This document shows, piece by piece, positions 1 to 13,037 of a DNA stretch of 64,000 nucleotides. Each line of letters opens with the position of its first letter. The first letter of the stretch is position 1. Under the pieces are notes generated by a model. That model was not told where the DNA came from, ran no database searches, and saw nothing but the letters and a program-made list of their open reading frames with translations. A program made the position numbers and the translations under genes. The stretch comes from Valencia hispanica (lineage: Eukaryota; Chordata; Actinopteri; Cyprinodontiformes; Valenciidae). The stretch is taken from NCBI GenBank assembly GCA_963556495.2, contig OY747713.1:44628913-44692912 (forward strand), in the 5' to 3' direction.

Positions 1-230
1 TATTGACACTAGTCCCAGGCGTTTGGTGTAGTCTAAGTTTAGGTGTTAATTGTGTCCCAAATTTGATTTGCTCATTTAGTCTGTCTGTAAAGTTTCTAAA
101 TGGAGACTCATTTGATGTGGCTGAGTCACAGGAAGATGAAGACTTAATCTCTGATGGTTGTTTATCTGTTCGGTCCTGTGTCATCATGACTTGCTGTTTT
201 TGTTCTCTGATATCCATGGGCGCCTCAAGG

Positions 231-1267
231 TCAGCTTTTGGGAGCAAGTGTTTTGCTTTCTGATGTTGATAAGAAAAAATGTTTGCTGCCAACAGCCTTA
301 CTCCGGACCTGTTCAAATAGCGCATTCCTGCTTTAAACAGATGATTAGCACTTCCAAATACTTTGAAATTATTAATAAATGTTTACGACTTCTCAGCTGA
401 TTGTTTCTTCAACCATTTATGGAGCATGCGGAGTCTGCTAAATCTTTCATCATTCCCTTCAGGGACTGGTCCGCTGATGAGGATGTTTACGTTAAGTCCA
501 TCAAGTCTCTGTAGGAGATCAGAAAAGTCTCTCTTCAGAATCTCTGATTGTCTCATCACGATGTCTGCTGATCCAGCGTGAATGACGAGCTTTTCCAAAG
601 CAGGATGTTGGTCCAAGATTTTAGGGATTTTTTCTGATATTTCTCTCACTGTATTTTTGTAGCAGCTATAAACTTTGGTATTCTTGCTACAAAAAGCCTC
701 AATTCCATTAATTGATCCGTCTTGTATGATAACAGTCTTTGCCGGGGGCGCTCTTACTTTATGTGTCCGTTTGATGTGACTGGGTTTCTCCTGGTGGCTT
801 TGACTGGTCCCGGGGGATGCGTCATCTTTCTGGGAACTCAGGGCTGCGAATCTGTTTTTCAGCGGGATTCCAGGTGGAGAAATATCACTTGTTTTTGGCT
901 GAAACCTCTTTTGTTTACTTTTAGCAGAAGCGGCAGTTCTGGGTTCAGAGGTTTCTCTGTGTCGGAGTTTCTTTTGTTTTTTCTTCCTCGGAGAACAGGC
1001 TGGGGTTGATTTCATGCGTTTTAAAGCTGGCCAGTTTTCATTGTAGTGCGGAGTTCTGCCGCTCAGACGCCTGTAGGGAGTCTCTGTGACACGGTTAGAA
1101 GTATGTAACACAGGGCTGTTTGTATTCAAAGGTAAAGGTAAAGTTGTTTCATTTTGTCCATAATCAGCGTGGAGATCAAAATTAATTTCCAGACGACGTA
1201 GCTTCGTTTCAATGCCCTCAATTCTGTGGAGCAGTTTTTCAAAATCCTCAGCTGAGCAAAAAGCCAT
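231..1267 (-). pseudogene. LINE ORF1 protein with coiled-coil start and SGNH/esterase-like domain, C-terminus decayed
   Basis: An open frame of 294 codons runs from the ATG at 1267 to a TAA at 383. The N-terminal ~40 residues are acidic and heptad-like (MAFCSAEDFEKLLHRIEGIE), then comes a basic, Ser/Pro/Lys-rich linker. From about residue 180 a compact domain contains VIHAGSADIV and LISGPVPEGNDERFSRL, the pattern of the SGNH-hydrolase (esterase) domain found in ORF1 of CR1/L2-type fish LINEs. The same frame continues past the stop to about 231 with INNF and HLFK blocks but two more stops, and the region expected to carry the catalytic Asp-x-x-His is not preserved. ORF1 binds element RNA in such families; the esterase role is unsettled. 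ORF2 would lie beyond the left edge. Family level fairly sure, exact clade not. Confidence 0.72.
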
Positions 1268-1484
1268 GTTGATAAGTCCATAGAAAAGTAATCCAAGAAG
1301 AGATCTGGTCCAATACAGTAACTCCAGGGGCTGGGAAAATAAAGTAACTAAGAAAAGGTTAAGAAAGAAAACAAGAAAAGCAAACAGAAAAGAAAATAAA
1401 AGAAAATAAGTGAACGGATCTGGAGAGAGACAGAGAGCAGCTGCTCCTCCTTCAGCAGTCTCAGCAGTCCTCAGAGAACCTTTT
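1268..1484 (-). other. Probable 5' untranslated leader of the LINE ORF1 unit
   Basis: Directly upstream (minus sense) of the ORF1 ATG lie about 215 bases without an open frame. They carry an A-poor, Ser/Leu-codon-like CT-rich start (GGAGGAGCAGCTGCTC as read on the minus strand) followed by an AT-rich stretch. Position and absence of coding signal suggest the element's 5' leader, with its internal promoter. No motif was recognised; this is inference from position. Confidence 0.35.
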
Positions 1485-1486
1485 CA

Positions 1487-1742
1487 TGATATGCTAATTT
1501 TTTGAGATAGGAATTTTGGGTTTTCATGAGCTGTATACCAAAATCATCAGTTTTAAAACAATAAAAGACCCGAAATATTTCAGTTGGTGTGCAATGAATC
1601 TAAAATATATGAAAGTTTAATGTTTATCATTACATTAAGTGTGCAATGAATCTAAAATATATGAAAGTTTAATTTTTATCACTACATTATGGAAAAGAAT
1701 GAACTTTATCACAACATGCTAACTTTTTTAGAAGGACCTGTA
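1487..1742 (+). repeat. AT-rich short interspersed repeat with an internal 50-bp duplication
   Basis: The block from ATGATATGCTAATTTTTTGA to GAAGGACCTGTATAT resembles a short AT-rich repeat common in fish introns. Inside it two ~50-bp units (about 1589-1638 and 1639-1689), each with the words GTGCAATGAATCTAAAATAT and GAAAGTTTAAT, follow one another with only a few differences. The first and last parts both contain ATGCTAA and TTTTT words. No coding capacity is seen. Class is unknown. Confidence 0.45.
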
Positions 1743-1779
1743 TATACCAGTCATGGAGAACAGTGTGTGGTTTTTTTTG

Positions 1780-2012
1780 TTGGGACTCAATGTCCACACT
1801 GTCTCAGTTTGGCTTCAAAAGTAAACATGGCACTGACATGTGTGTCTATGCTCTGAAAGAGGCTGTTGTAGCTATAGGAAACATAATTCCACCATGTTTA
1901 TGTGCTTCCTGGATGCCTCTAAAGCCTTTGACTGGATTAATCATGGGAGGTTGTTTAGAAAGCTACAAGAGCGAGGGGTTCCTTCTTATTTAATATGTAT
2001 TTTACACTACTG
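1780..2012 (+). pseudogene. LINE reverse transcriptase fragment, frameshifted
   Basis: A short plus-strand stretch reads LSQFGFKSKHGTDMCVYAL in one frame up to about 1872. The next frame then gives NSTMFMCFLDASKAFDWINH and LQERGVPSYLI, ending at TGA near 2012. These are the RT finger/palm blocks around motif A (the F-x-D-x-x-K-A-F-D pattern) of CR1/L2-like LINEs. The N-terminal RT, the YADD block and the tail are absent, so this is a short relic. A single frameshift near 1872 separates the two halves. Confidence 0.65.
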
Positions 2013-2018
2013 ATATAT

Positions 2019-2180
2019 AGTGGTGCAACGGATCATCATTGATCCGTGATCTTTTCGGATCAATATCTTCAGTTCAGCACACACATTATCCGCAGATTGA
2101 TTTATGAAATAAAAGTTGTGCGCATGTTCAGTCTGCACACAGCGTGGTCATGGCGAGCAGAGGAACGTAGGAGCTTGAAC
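2019..2180 (+). repeat. Possible hAT-type transposon end
   Basis: The segment begins TAGTGGTGCAACGGATCA, a start resembling termini of fish hAT elements, and reaches an ATG at about 2150 (GTCATGGCGAGCAGAGG). No transposase body follows and no partner terminus was found, so this is a tentative relic call. Confidence 0.28.
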
Positions 2181-4345
2181 CCCATTTAAATCCCTTGTAT
2201 GGGGACATTTGCATTTGTCCACACTCTCCCCAGACAATGTAAACATCCTTGTCTTTTTAAAAAACAATTTCAAATTATAAGCTCAAGTAGGCTTTGCTTT
2301 CTTTCTTTTATTCTTCTTTGATGATGTGAACATATGCGCAAAAAAATTAACTACAAACAGTGCAATAAATAAAGCAATGCCATATTCTATTTACAATGAA
2401 GTTCTATATACAGTCATAGGCATCATTTGAGCCGGGGACATGTCCCCACCACTTTTCTAAACCTGATGCGGAATTTCCTACCAGCGCAGATCTAACATCC
2501 ACTTGTGTTCCCAGGACAATTTCCAAAGTATCTGAACGGACTATTATTTAAATTACTCCATTGCACTTTCTTATACTGTCATGGTTTCTTTCTGCGCAGA
2601 TGCTGCAGCATTCTTAGCAGTGGATACGTCAAGGTTCTAAAGTACTGGTCCGTATGCAAACACATTCAGAGCAGAGTCCTGCAGAGCCCCTGGTATCCGT
2701 TTCAAGATGGAAAAATACATCAATTAAATTTCATGGGGCTAGCTGAAGTTTCTTTACTGCAGGTTAGAAAACATGAATTTAATACTTTTTTTGTTTAAGA
2801 CTCCCAAAGAGAATGAGCCGTGACTTATGTGCTCTTTTTGGTGTATTTGTATAATGTGATATATTTTAAAATGCTGCTTCTGATATATTATTATCCCCTT
2901 TAATAATAACTTTAATAATAAAGTTTGAAAAAAAAACTGCAGCTTGTGGATCTGCCTGTCAATGATCTGCCTCCGCTGAGCTTGGACCTGATTGGTTTAA
3001 CCTCTCGCTGACACAAACTCCGGACCGGACTTACATGTAACGCTCCCATTATTAAATTCATTTCCATGGTATTACTAGGCTACAAAATGATTTCAAACAG
3101 CCTTGGTATTTTATATTGCAATGAGACTAATCTTTACTAAACCTGGACAGGCTAATGTTTGGCTGCTTCAGCAAAGCAACACTAAATGTCCTGCAGCCTC
3201 CAAGTTATATAATTTATATGAAGCATAATGTCAACGTAACACATGGGGAATAAATTCACAAATCCTCTGTATAATATTGATTTGTTTCATTCAAATACCC
3301 ACAATACAAGGACTTATTGGTATGTATCCTATCCTTTCCTTATGCCAGCTTTGCGCTCCCCCTTCGTGTTATTTACGGCCACAAAGAATTTTAATAATAA
3401 TAATATTGAAATACATTGCATTTATAAGTCCCTTTCAGACCCCCAACACATAAATACACACGGAATAAATAGAAATGAAGAAACAAAATTAAGAGGGAAC
3501 CCACAGCGAAGATTTGAATTCATTAAATACTGGTAGGTTGATTTATTTCTACCCCATCCAAATAAATGTTTATTTTTCTTTTATTTTGAATTTTTTCACC
3601 CTGCTTGTTATTGTCAGGCAGCTGAAAAGGCAAAACATGAAAGTTTTGTATATTCAATCCCGCAACATCTTCCGTTGCAGTCATCACGGTGACGAACTCA
3701 TCCAGCTTGGCTACACTGCTCACTGTATCCGCCCATGAGAAATGAAGCTCTTGTCTGACCACCAAGTCAGCCATAAGACGGACTCAGCCAAGACAAAAAC
3801 ACGCCTGCAGTCACAAAGATCATTCACTGTTTTCAGTGTATATTCACAGACAAGTTGGCATGTTGTTTATGTATTCGTTGGGCTTTATTTGCGCACAGTA
3901 TGCTTCAGTGTTAATACTAAAACTACCACAAGGCAAACATTTATTAGAATGCAAAATCTGTAGACAAGTAAATTGCGAGTGATATACATTTTTATTTGTG
4001 CTGTGTTTATGTTTCTTTGAAGCTACTTACTGTACTATAGCTCGCCTGTTTTGGAAGCAATTCGTCTGAGGGAAAAAAGAAACGAGGAGGAAAAGTGATT
4101 GACGATTACTTCAGGACATAGCCCAATTACTGCTCCTCCTCGTGGACAAATGAGGCACTGCAGCTGATTTTCACACAGGCTGCAGAGGGGAGTTAATAGG
4201 CGTGGCCGCATTCACTACGTCATCGTGGGGGATTAAATTTCCCCACGGACCAAGCGGCAGCCGGTCATGGACCGGTCATAGACCAATCATGGTCCTGCAG
4301 AGGTCCTACCAAGGAATCACGGGAACTTTGAGTTGGCTACTACTG
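2181..4345. other. No recognisable gene; AT-rich repeat-like intergenic DNA
   Basis: About 2.2 kb with only short frames (under 100 codons) lacking conserved motifs. The composition changes several times, for example an A-run near 2930 and a GA-rich block near 4070-4100, suggesting several old insertions, but no termini or target duplications could be assigned. Confidence 0.5.
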
Positions 4346-4617
4346 TATGGGAGAAATATAGTGTCATCAGAATCCAACTCTTTTTAGACATTGAATTTAT
4401 AAGAGTGTTTATCCTGTGCAGTTGTGAATGATTTTTAAATTTGCCAGCAAAAGAAATTCACCTGCATAAATCTGCCTGCAAAAAAATGTGCCTGAAAAAA
4501 AATAATCTGCAAATGTGGTGAACTTAAATGACCAAAACCAAACCAATCAGCACTGGATGGAGTCAAGTGGCTCTTAGCCAATGAAATTACGCTTTTTTGA
4601 TCACATGTTACCGTTGG
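4346..4617 (+). repeat. Unnamed interspersed repeat, copy 1 (uninterrupted)
   Basis: This ~270-bp block is matched, inverted, at 12,590-13,037. Shared words in order are GAAATATAGTGTCATCAGA, GAATTTATAA, AAATTTGCCAGCAAAA, AAATGTGGTGA, TTAGCCAAT and TTGATCACAT. Similarity stops abruptly at both sides (GTATGG on the left, TTGGCCA on the right), which defines the element. It has no coding capacity and no obvious terminal inverted repeats. This copy lacks the SINE found in copy 2. Confidence 0.7.
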
Positions 4618-5123
4618 CCATCTCTTATCAACTCAGCCGCCACAGCCGGACACCGGACCATCATTGCTGCCAGCCTCCAAGGTTCCCCGCCACCACAGCC
4701 AACCTCCACAACACCATTACTGCTGGCCATCGGATCCCAAGCTCATGTGCCGCCTTCAGGCCCCAGAGCCTGCTCCCCACGGCCAGCAAACTCCACAGCT
4801 TCACCCAGGGTTCATAGAACAGTAGCCCAACCATGATGAGCTTCAGTCTCTAGAGGTCCATGGAGGCTCTCCAGGTTCCCTGCAACGCCGGCCTCCAGAC
4901 GTCAGGCTCCTGTGTTGCCGGGCTCCATAGGTTTTGCATTGGGGCATCTTCTCCACCCACTGGCTCTTCAGATGTTCCTCATGGGTTCCCCCGGCCAGCC
5001 TCCTGAACGTTGAGGTTTTGTTTCTAGCCCTCCTTCCAAGGTCCCTTCCACCCACCTGGACTGGGTTGCTTTTTGTTTTGGACCTTTTTTTGGCATCTGG
5101 TAACTGCCTTAAGGTGGGGGCAA
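4618..5123 (+). pseudogene. 3' internal end of a Gypsy-type LTR retrotransposon (Pro/Ser-rich tail)
   Basis: The 500 bases left of the LTR are GC-rich and made of irregular CCAGCCTCCA / TCCAGGTTCC words. They run into TTTTTTGGCATCTGG and then a polypurine tract, AAGGTGGGGGCAA, at 5111-5123. This layout (repetitive proline-rich 3' coding end, polypurine tract, LTR) is typical of fish Gypsy-type elements. No RT or integrase is present, so only the 3' end survives. The Gypsy assignment is inferred from layout and not from a domain. Confidence 0.45.
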
Positions 5124-5472
5124 TGTCATATATTGGGTTGTTTTTGGGTTTTCTGTTTTGTATTAGTTTTCCTCAGATCAGGATGTAGTCTTGTTATTTA
5201 TTTCCACCCCAGCTGTGTTCATGCTTGTTCTGCTTACTTTCCCTGCCTGTTGAATCTAAACTCTCACCTGTAGCCTGTTTTCTAATTAGCTACCTTTCAC
5301 TAATCTGTAATCAAGCTCCCCAGTAATTTAAGATCCACTCTTTCATTCGCTGTTGGAATTCTTCTTTTGCCGCCATGTGCTTTCTCTGTTTTGGCTCAGT
5401 TTGGTAAGTTTCATTATTGAAACACGTTCCTGTTTGTATTTTGGTCCTGCCTCAACCTCACACATCATGACA
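5124..5472 (+). repeat. LTR (3' LTR of truncated Gypsy-type element)
   Basis: It starts TGTCATATATTGGG immediately after the polypurine tract and ends CACACATCATGACA, giving the TG...CA ends of an LTR (349 bp). The terminal word CATGACA/ATGACA is shared with the LTR at 10,162-10,787, whose ends are also TGTCAT...ATGACA, so the two belong to related families. No matching 5' LTR is in the window. Confidence 0.6.
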
Positions 5473-7554
5473 GTACCCACTGTTAATTAAATACAAATTT
5501 GTACCATGCCAGTACCTTGTCCAACATGTTTCAAAAATACCCTTCACAAGACACTCCCACCCTACCAAGCTGGTAGACGTAGCTCAATCATCGTGATTTT
5601 CCAATTCTTAGTTCACGGTTTAGAAGCATTCACTGTGCATGGAGGTGCACTCTCATTGCTTCTGCCAATTTTCAGTATCTTCAGGTGTTTTCCTCATGAG
5701 GATACATTCCTGGTAATTGTTCTTCCACCTTAAAGCTGTTGATTATTGATAATTATGTGTTTTGACATTGCCGGCAGGATGATTTGAATACATTTTGCAG
5801 TGGTTGGGACAGTCATCCACTACGAACAGAAACCAACATGAGGGTTTCCAGATTCCAAAGATAGACTAGGATGAAGGTGGGCTGTCAGAACCATTCGAAC
5901 ATTGTCGTTCCATATGACTTCCATTGACCAAGGGAAGAAATTGCAGCTTTACAGGTAGGGGTTAATTCAAGAGCTGCATCCCGGTCCTTTGGCTCCAACA
6001 TCTACAATACAGCTTTCTAAAAGCCTTTTAAATAGAAGGGCTGCATAAACTCAACAAAAAAATGGTTATTAAAGGACAGCTTCCTAATATACATACTGAA
6101 GAATTAGGTGAGTGGGAAATTAGACAACAATTGATCATATCTCATATGATCTAAATGTTGAGAAAAATGTTTCTTAGTTTGCAATGCTTGTGTTCCAAAA
6201 TGAAATATTTGCGAGTTTATGTTGAACATTTAAATTTTAAAGTTTAGCTGAAGGTGGGAACATGTGTTAAAACAAACAAAACAGCACAGTAAGCTGATTT
6301 GTTTTGTAGTTTATTTGGATTAACATGCATGTGACTCTTTGGCCAAAGAAAGTTCACCTTGTCACTAAGTGTTATTTGCAAGGGTTTGCCTTCTCTTAAC
6401 TCCTGCCTGTTTTAAAATTTTTCAGAACTCCTCAAACTAAATCTCATGAACCAATTTTTGTTGCATTGAGTAAATAACACAATTGTATCTGCGTTTGTAT
6501 ATATATTTTGACGAAGAGCACAGCAAATATGAACATTTAAATTCCAAACCTTGAACAACTTCTATACAACTGCATAGTTATGTATTGGAGCAGGATATAC
6601 TCAAATAAGGCCAAACACTGCATAGCAGGTTTCAAAACAGGCAAGGAAGTCTCCCCTAAAGGTCAAATATTCCTTCTAATGCCATGGAATTGTGGCAGGA
6701 TGTCTGCCATCTATCTCCACAGTGAGACTATTTGGCGGAATCTCCCATCCCGTCTGGAGTTTCATGAGATTAGTCAGTTTACTTGAAGCTGAGGTGAAGA
6801 AAAAGAAAGCTTATGGTTAGCATTGAACTAAAACATCACGTTTGAAGTCAATAAGAGGTTAATAACTTCCACTGAATTTAGTTTACTGGCTGAGCCAACA
6901 CTCTTGCGTTGTCAAAAAATATTTTGTTTGGATTTCTTTGAAGTATGAAAAAAGTTTTCTTCATATTTTTTTAGAACACAATCTTAACTAATCTTTGCTA
7001 GGTCAAACATAAAGGACAAAGTATATCAAAGAAGAGTTGTATAGTGAAACATCATATTTAATTTTTGTTTCTTGAAAACTCTGCAAACCTACTATTTAGA
7101 ATGAACTGCCTAATCCAGCCTTTAACTCTGTTTCAACTGGGCAGTTGTCATCATTGCCATTTTCTGGCCGTACGATCCGTCGAAGTAGGATCTGTAACAA
7201 AACATACAAAATCTACCCTTCAAAATTACTGTACTACATTTTAACACAAAACACTATAGCTCAACATAACTTGGTAACCAAAATGAAGAGATGGGAGCTG
7301 TGTCACAATTTGTTTTGTATTTACTGGTGCCTAAGTTAATTTTGATTTAACATTGGCAACCTGGTTTTAGTCCACTGGACCCTTAATGCTTTATTTCATA
7401 TCTGCAAGTTTTTGGTTTTAATCTCTAGTAACATTGGTTTTAGGTCGTCTTCTGTTAGTTGTGAAGTTTTCTGATTTCCATGGATTCTGCCTCTTTTTTT
7501 AGCTAGTCCCAAATAATCCTGTCTTCCCCCACAGTCATATTTCATTCATTTTCA
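5473..7554. other. No recognisable gene
   Basis: About 2.1 kb of AT-rich DNA with no frame above 75 codons and no motif, terminal repeat or microsatellite that could be identified. Confidence 0.5.
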
Positions 7555-9580
7555 TCAATGCCATGACTGAGTGTGTGACTGACTATATAAACTTCTGTAT
7601 GGACAACATCATCCCCACCAGAACAGTGAGATGCTTCCCTAATAACAAACCCTGGATCACCAGTGACCCGAAGGAACTGCTAAACAAGAAAAAAAAGAGC
7701 CTTCAGGGAGGGAGACAGGGAATTACTGAAGAGTATACAGAAGCAACTTAAGGTCAAGATCGGAGACAGCAAAGAGGCATACAGGAAGAAGCTGGAGAAC
7801 AAATTACAGAGGAACAATAGCCGAGATGTCTGGTCAGGAATGAGAAAAATCACAGGTTTTAAGAACAGGAAAGATTGGATAGATGGAAGTCTGGACAGAG
7901 CCAATGAACTGAACACATTCTTCAACAGGTTCAGTTCAGGAACTAGCTCAGCATCCCCCTCTCCTGTTCCCAGACAAACAGACATCCCACTCTCCTCTGA
8001 TCAACAGCTTTCCTGTTACACCTCGGATGTTTTATCCTTCACCTCAGCCATGGACTCTTCTAATTCCACAAGTTTGACTTCAACCAAGTCAGGAAATGCT
8101 GCCACCCCCTTTGCCTCCCCCTCCCATTTGTCTGTCTCCAAAAGTCAGGTGAAGAGGCCGCTTGAGAAACTGAACCAGAACAAGGCTGCAGGTCCAGATG
8201 GTGTCAGCCCCAGAGTCCTGAAGGCCTGTGCAGATCAGCTCTGTGGGATTGTGCAGCACCTCTTCAACCTTAGCCTAACTCAGGAGAAGGTTCCAGTGTT
8301 GTGGAAGACATCCTGCCTTGTTCCAGTACCAAAGAGAACTCACCCATCAGTCATCAATGACTATAGACGCGTTGCCCTGACATCCCACATCATGAAAGTC
8401 CTGGAGAGACTCCTGTTGGCACCCCTGAGTAAGCAAACAAGAACATATCAGGACCCACTGCAGTGTGCTTATCGCTATTGGGTTGGGAGTTGAAGATGCC
8501 ATCATCCACCTACTTCAACCAACCCACTGTCATCTGGACAAAACAAGCAGCCCTGTGAGTATCATGGGCTTTGATTTCTCCAGTGCATTTAACACAATTC
8601 AGCCTGATTTGCTTTTTCAGAAACTCCTGAAGACACAGGTGGAGCCCTCAACAATCGCCTGGATCAATGACTACCTGACCAACAGACCACAATTTGAGAG
8701 ACTGAAGAATTGTGTGTCAAACCAGGTGCTCAGCTGCACAGGAGCACCACAGGGGACCGTACTCTCACCATTCCTTTTCACTCTGTACACCTCAGACTTC
8801 CAGTACAAATCAGAGACCTGTCATCTGCAGAAATACTCAGACGACTCTGCAATTGTCGGGTGTATCAGAGATGGACAAGAAGCTGAATACAGAGAGCTGG
8901 TGGACCGCTTTGTGACATGGTGTGGAAACAATCGTATCACCTTGAATGTGAACAAAACAAAGGAGGTGATTGTAGATTTCAGAAGAAACAGGGATAAGTC
9001 AAAAACTGTTTCCATCATGGGAGAAGAAGTGGAGGTGGTTGAGGAGTATAAATACCTTGGAGTTCACCTTGACAACAGACTAGACTGTAGGCGCGACAGT
9101 GAAACCATCTACAAGAAGGGACAGAGCAGACCGTACTTCTTGAGGAAGCTTAGGTCCTTCAAGGTTTGCAGCAAGATGCTGGAGATCGTCTACAAGTCCG
9201 TGGAGAGTGTAATCTCTTCAGCCGTCATCTGTTGGGGTAGCAGCATCAGAGCCAGGGATTTAAAAAGGTTAAACAACCTGAAAAAGAAGGCTGGTTCTGT
9301 TCTTGGGACAACTGTGGAACATCTGGAGATGATGATGCAAAGAAGGATTCTTCACAAAATCAAAAAAATTAATTATGGACAACCCTGAGCATCCTCTTCA
9401 TGAGACAGTCACACAACAACAGAGCGTCTTCAGTTAGAGGCTTCTTCAGTTTCGCTGCAATACAGACCTCTACAGGAAATCCTTCCTGCCCACAGCCATC
9501 ATCATCTACAACAACTCCTTAAAGAATTAATTATACGAGCTATACCAACACTTAATTTCCCTCTGGGATCAAAAGTATTT
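7555..9580 (+). mobile_element. Rex1-type (CR1 superfamily) LINE, 5'-truncated
   Basis: A decayed LINE copy with RT coding sequence and a 3' UTR. The 3' end has the TTTCCCTCTGGGATCAA word followed by a GAATTGA tail, and this word recurs in a short insertion at 36,654-36,733. The RT block reading FDFSSAFNTIQ at about 8571-8605 matches the signature region used to define fish Rex1. The 5' part, including the endonuclease domain, is missing, as is usual after aborted target-primed reverse transcription. Confidence 0.75.
7563..9388 (+). pseudogene. Rex1-type reverse transcriptase, two frameshifts
   Basis: Three frames make up the protein: 7563-~7715, ~7716-8493 and 8465-9388. The order is a linker (EAYRKKLENKL), RT block 1-2 (NQNKAAGPDGVSPRVLKAC), VPKRTHPSVINDYRRVALTS, motif A (FDFSSAFNTIQ), the GAPQGTVLSPFLFTLYTSDF loop, the active site YSDDSA in place of the usual YADD/FADD, and the thumb region with EYKYLGVHLD and VICWGSSI. 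Frameshifts lie near 7715 and 8478. In a live element the enzyme copies its own RNA at a nicked chromosomal site. The two catalytic Asp of motif C remain but the frame does not, so this copy is dead. Confidence 0.8.
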
Positions 9581-10156
9581 TTGAATTGAGTTTCATCTGT
9601 AATTTGTCACACCTGTTCTTAGCTCACAATCATCCTCTTAGATTTGCGGTCATTTACTTGATCCTTTGCATAAGTCTCTGGAATCATCCTTGTTCTTGTG
9701 CTTCTCGTGTTTTCATGTTCCCTTGGATCCTGATAATTTTTTTTATTTTATACGTAAACCACTTTTTCAGCCTATATGGAAAAGAAAGAGGGAAACACAA
9801 AATATATAATTAGATGGAAATAATGTTTATGACAGAATGGACAACCATGACTTTACTGAATAAGGTAGCTTATTATGTATTGCGTACACTGAAAAGGGTT
9901 GTTGCTCAATTCTTACACAGGCAATCCTCAAAACCTCTGAGTCTTGTTTGCTCAAGGAAAGGTTTAAAACATTTCTTATTCTGCTGCAGCCAGGCTTTAT
10001 TCAGTATCTCAAATGTTTATTATAACCAAGTCTCACTTTAAGTTTTCTATTATGTAAAAAGCTTTCATGAAATTATTTTCTTCATTCTTTTGAAACCAGG
10101 TCATTTCTTGTTGAACCAATGGTCTTTCAGGATAAAACACATCCACATAGAAGAAA
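9581..10156. other. No recognisable gene
   Basis: About 575 AT-rich bases between the Rex1-type LINE and the solo LTR. Short frames only; nothing identified. Confidence 0.5.
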
Positions 10157-10161
10157 ATAAG

Positions 10162-10787
10162 TGTCATGTAGATGAGAGTGAGGACCCAAAAGTAGCAAAA
10201 TAAAGAAAATAGAATTGAATAAAGAAAATCCAAAAACTTCAAGGGGAGCCAGGTAAACCAGGAACCGCAGGAAACAGACAGGGAAGATCGATGAGGGAAG
10301 ATTGGCGACGAACCAGCGAGTTGTGACTGAGTGAGAGCTGAATATATACTGAGGAGAGAGTGAGGAAGTGAACAGAGAAAGAGCAGAGGACTAATTAAGA
10401 GAAACTGTTTGCAGGTGATGGTGATCAGTGAAAACTGGGTCAGGAGGAAAGTGGCAGGGAGACAACAGGAAGGAAATACACATAAGAAAACAATCCTAAA
10501 CTGGAAAATAACTAAAGATAATATGTCTAAGGAGGAATCTAAGGGAACTTAAGGAAACACTGGAGAACAGAAGGAAGAAATAAATAAGGAAATTATCTAA
10601 AGAGAAATAAACTAAGGAAACACAAATGAGAAGGTGGACACAGACAAAAAGATGAAAACATCTAAGAGCACAGAGGGAAGAAGAAAACAAGGAAGTGCCA
10701 TGAAATAAATACTAAAGAATAAAAATAATAACTAAACTCTGAATAGGGAAAACTACAAACTTAAAACAAAACCTAAGAACTATGACA
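10162..10787 (-). repeat. Solo LTR of a Gypsy-type retrotransposon
   Basis: Read on the minus strand the block starts TGTCATAGTTCTTAGG and ends CTCATCTACATGACA. It is flanked on both sides by ATAAG (10,157-10,161 and 10,788-10,792), a perfect 5-bp target duplication of the size made by Gypsy/retroviral integrases. It contains a TATA-like AGTATATATTCAGC (about 10,338-10,356) placed as expected for an LTR promoter. There is no internal sequence, so the element was reduced to one LTR by recombination between its two LTRs. Confidence 0.75.
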
Positions 10788-10836
10788 ATAAGTTTATGTA
10801 GAAAATAATTAGCAATTCGTAAGAAAACATCTACTA

Positions 10837-12589
<1,753 letters not shown>

Positions 12590-13037
12590 CCAATGGTAAA
12601 ATGTGATCAAAGGAACGTAATTTGATTGGCTAAGACCCACTCCACATGATCCAGTGCTTTTGGCTTTGGCTTGGCTCATTTAAGCTCACCACATTTGAAG
12701 GCGAATTTCTGCAGGTAATTAATTTTTTGCTGGCAAATTTAGAGTGAAGAAATTCAGACAGGGGCGTCATGGGGTGTAGTGGTTGGTGCGGCCGCCCCCA
12801 TGTGCAGCGGCCTCGCTCCTCGTCGGAGCCGTCCTGAGTTCGAATCCCGTCCTCGTGGACCTTTACCACAGGTCCTCCCCCACTTCTGTATGCTATCCAC
12901 TGCTGAATAAAGGCCACTAGAGCCACAAAATCTTTTTTTTAATTCTGACAAATAATTGCACAGCATAAAATTTCTGTGTTATAAATTCAAAGTCTGAAAA
13001 GAGTCAGAATCTGATGACACTATATTTCTTCCATACT
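12590..13037 (-). repeat. Unnamed interspersed repeat, copy 2 (split by a SINE)
   Basis: Inverted second copy of the repeat at 4346-4617. On the minus strand it reads GAAATATAGTGTCATCAGA, GAATTTATAA and so on up to TTGGCCAGAG. It is interrupted at 12,751-12,950 by a SINE and one copy of its target duplication. Removing these restores collinearity with copy 1. Confidence 0.72.
12761..12940 (+). mobile_element. tRNA-derived SINE with 10-bp target duplication
   Basis: The head carries RNA polymerase III promoter boxes: a box A-like TGTAGTGGTTGGTG (about 12,775) and a box B, GAGTTCGAATCCC (12,836-12,848). The tail holds AATAAAGGCCACTAGAGCC and ends in a T-run. It is bounded by AATTCAGACA (12,751-12,760) and AATTCTGACA (12,941-12,950), a target duplication with one mismatch. 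It sits inside the interspersed repeat, whose other copy lacks it. The cloverleaf cannot be completed, so it is not a functional tRNA gene. Confidence 0.85.

Noticed and set aside
3523..3774. 83-codon minus-strand frame
   Set aside because: Looks protein-like in composition but has no motif, no neighbours and no sign of splicing; not supportable.
12764..12850. Possible tRNA gene
   Set aside because: Only boxes A and B of a SINE head; stems do not pair into a cloverleaf, and the unit has a SINE tail and target duplication.
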